From assembly GCA_013002105.1 (NCBI GenBank), contig JABDKS010000242.1, positions 1 to 6,905 of the forward strand: a stretch of DNA of 6,905 bases. Direction: 5' to 3'. This document shows, piece by piece, positions 6,650-6,905 of the stretch. The translations under genes and the position numbers were made by a program. How positions within the stretch are numbered: position 1 is the first letter of the stretch; the number at the start of each line of letters is the position of its first letter. Origin of the DNA: Pirellulaceae bacterium. GTDB lineage: Bacteria; Planctomycetota; Planctomycetia; Pirellulales; Pirellulaceae. Under the pieces are notes generated by a model, which was not told the DNA's origin, did no database searches, and was given only the letters and a program-made list of their open reading frames with translations.

Positions 6650-6905
6650 CTACCGCGTAACAACTTTTGTCGCCAATACGTCCGCGACCCATTTGTGCAC
6701 AACGCGTCGCTGTGGACTCTCCACCGACATCCAACGATCAGTGTGTGGATGAACGGCGATCTCATTTGGCAAGTCGCCCAGAATGGTTTCGACGGGGACA
6801 TCCAAAAATGTGAAGTTATCTAGCGAAGTGATCGGCCGCAGATAATCGGAGATCACTTGGGTGCTACCCGCTTGGCAAACCAAATAGGGTCGGCCTGCCA
6901 GTCTT
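6650..6905 (-). CDS. C-terminal part of an unrecognised protein (5' end outside window)
   Basis: A minus-strand frame is open from the right window edge to TAG (complement of 6650-6652), giving 84 visible residues starting RLAGRPYLVCQAGSTQV and ending WVADVLATKVVTR. The composition is that of a normal soluble protein: hydrophobic strand-like FTFLDVPV, then LPNEIAVHPHTDRWMS and a helical RRVVHKWVADVL at the end. The overlapping frames here are Arg/Ser/Cys-rich, as shadows usually are. The only in-frame start-like codon is a TTG at 6883, which would cut the ordered GRPYLVC segment, so the gene probably continues past the edge. It converges on the barrel gene with 22 bases between stops and no hairpin visible in the gap. 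I do not recognise the family. Confidence 0.6.
   Translation of the reverse strand, partial: RLAGRPYLVCQAGSTQVISDYLRPITSLDNFTFLDVPVETILGDLPNEIAVHPHTDRWMSVESPQRRVVHKWVADVLATKVVTR

Noticed and set aside
6480..6752. Plus-strand frame of 90 codons past the barrel gene
   Set aside because: It overlaps the end of the barrel gene out of frame and then lies antisense to a more protein-like minus-strand frame. Its translation is Arg/Thr/Cys-rich without motifs.

Overview
The window most likely comes from a planctomycete of the Rhodopirellula/Pirellulaceae type. The evidence is two tandem DUF1559 proteins, a family hugely expanded in Planctomycetes, each carrying a C-terminal SHD1-like domain. Further support comes from a Tat-exported xylose-isomerase-like TIM-barrel protein, mostly absent Shine-Dalgarno sequences and moderate GC. 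This placement rests on family recognition, not on a database search.

Layout. (1) Positions 1-980 (+) hold the 3' part of a DUF1559-SHD1 gene cut by the window edge. It is followed by a complete paralogue at 1070-2488 (+). (2) Positions 2502-3482 (-) hold a Tat-signal sugar-phosphate isomerase/epimerase-like protein, converging on the second DUF1559 gene with a 13-base gap. (3) Positions 3591-3627 hold a strong intrinsic terminator, a perfect 32-bp palindrome plus a T-tract on the minus strand. It ends the transcript of the next gene and separates it from the TIM-barrel gene. (4) Positions 3712-4899 (-) encode a secreted Ala/Gln-rich protein with an eight-residue repeat, and the family is not recognised. 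(5) A 258-base divergent spacer contains two short inverted repeats. (6) Positions 5158-6627 (+) encode an exported TPR protein with a predicted C-terminal outer-membrane beta-barrel, similar in layout to Slam/DUF560 or PgaA-type proteins. (7) At the right edge, 6650-6905 (-) holds the 3' end of an unrecognised gene that converges on the barrel gene.

All five identifiable products look like cell-envelope or exported proteins. The DUF1559 pair probably arose by tandem duplication. The least explained part is the divergent pair at 3712-6627: a low-complexity secreted repeat protein and a TPR/beta-barrel protein sharing one intergenic region. A cargo/outer-membrane-partner relationship is a reasonable but unproven idea. 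I found no mobile element, CRISPR array, tRNA or rRNA.
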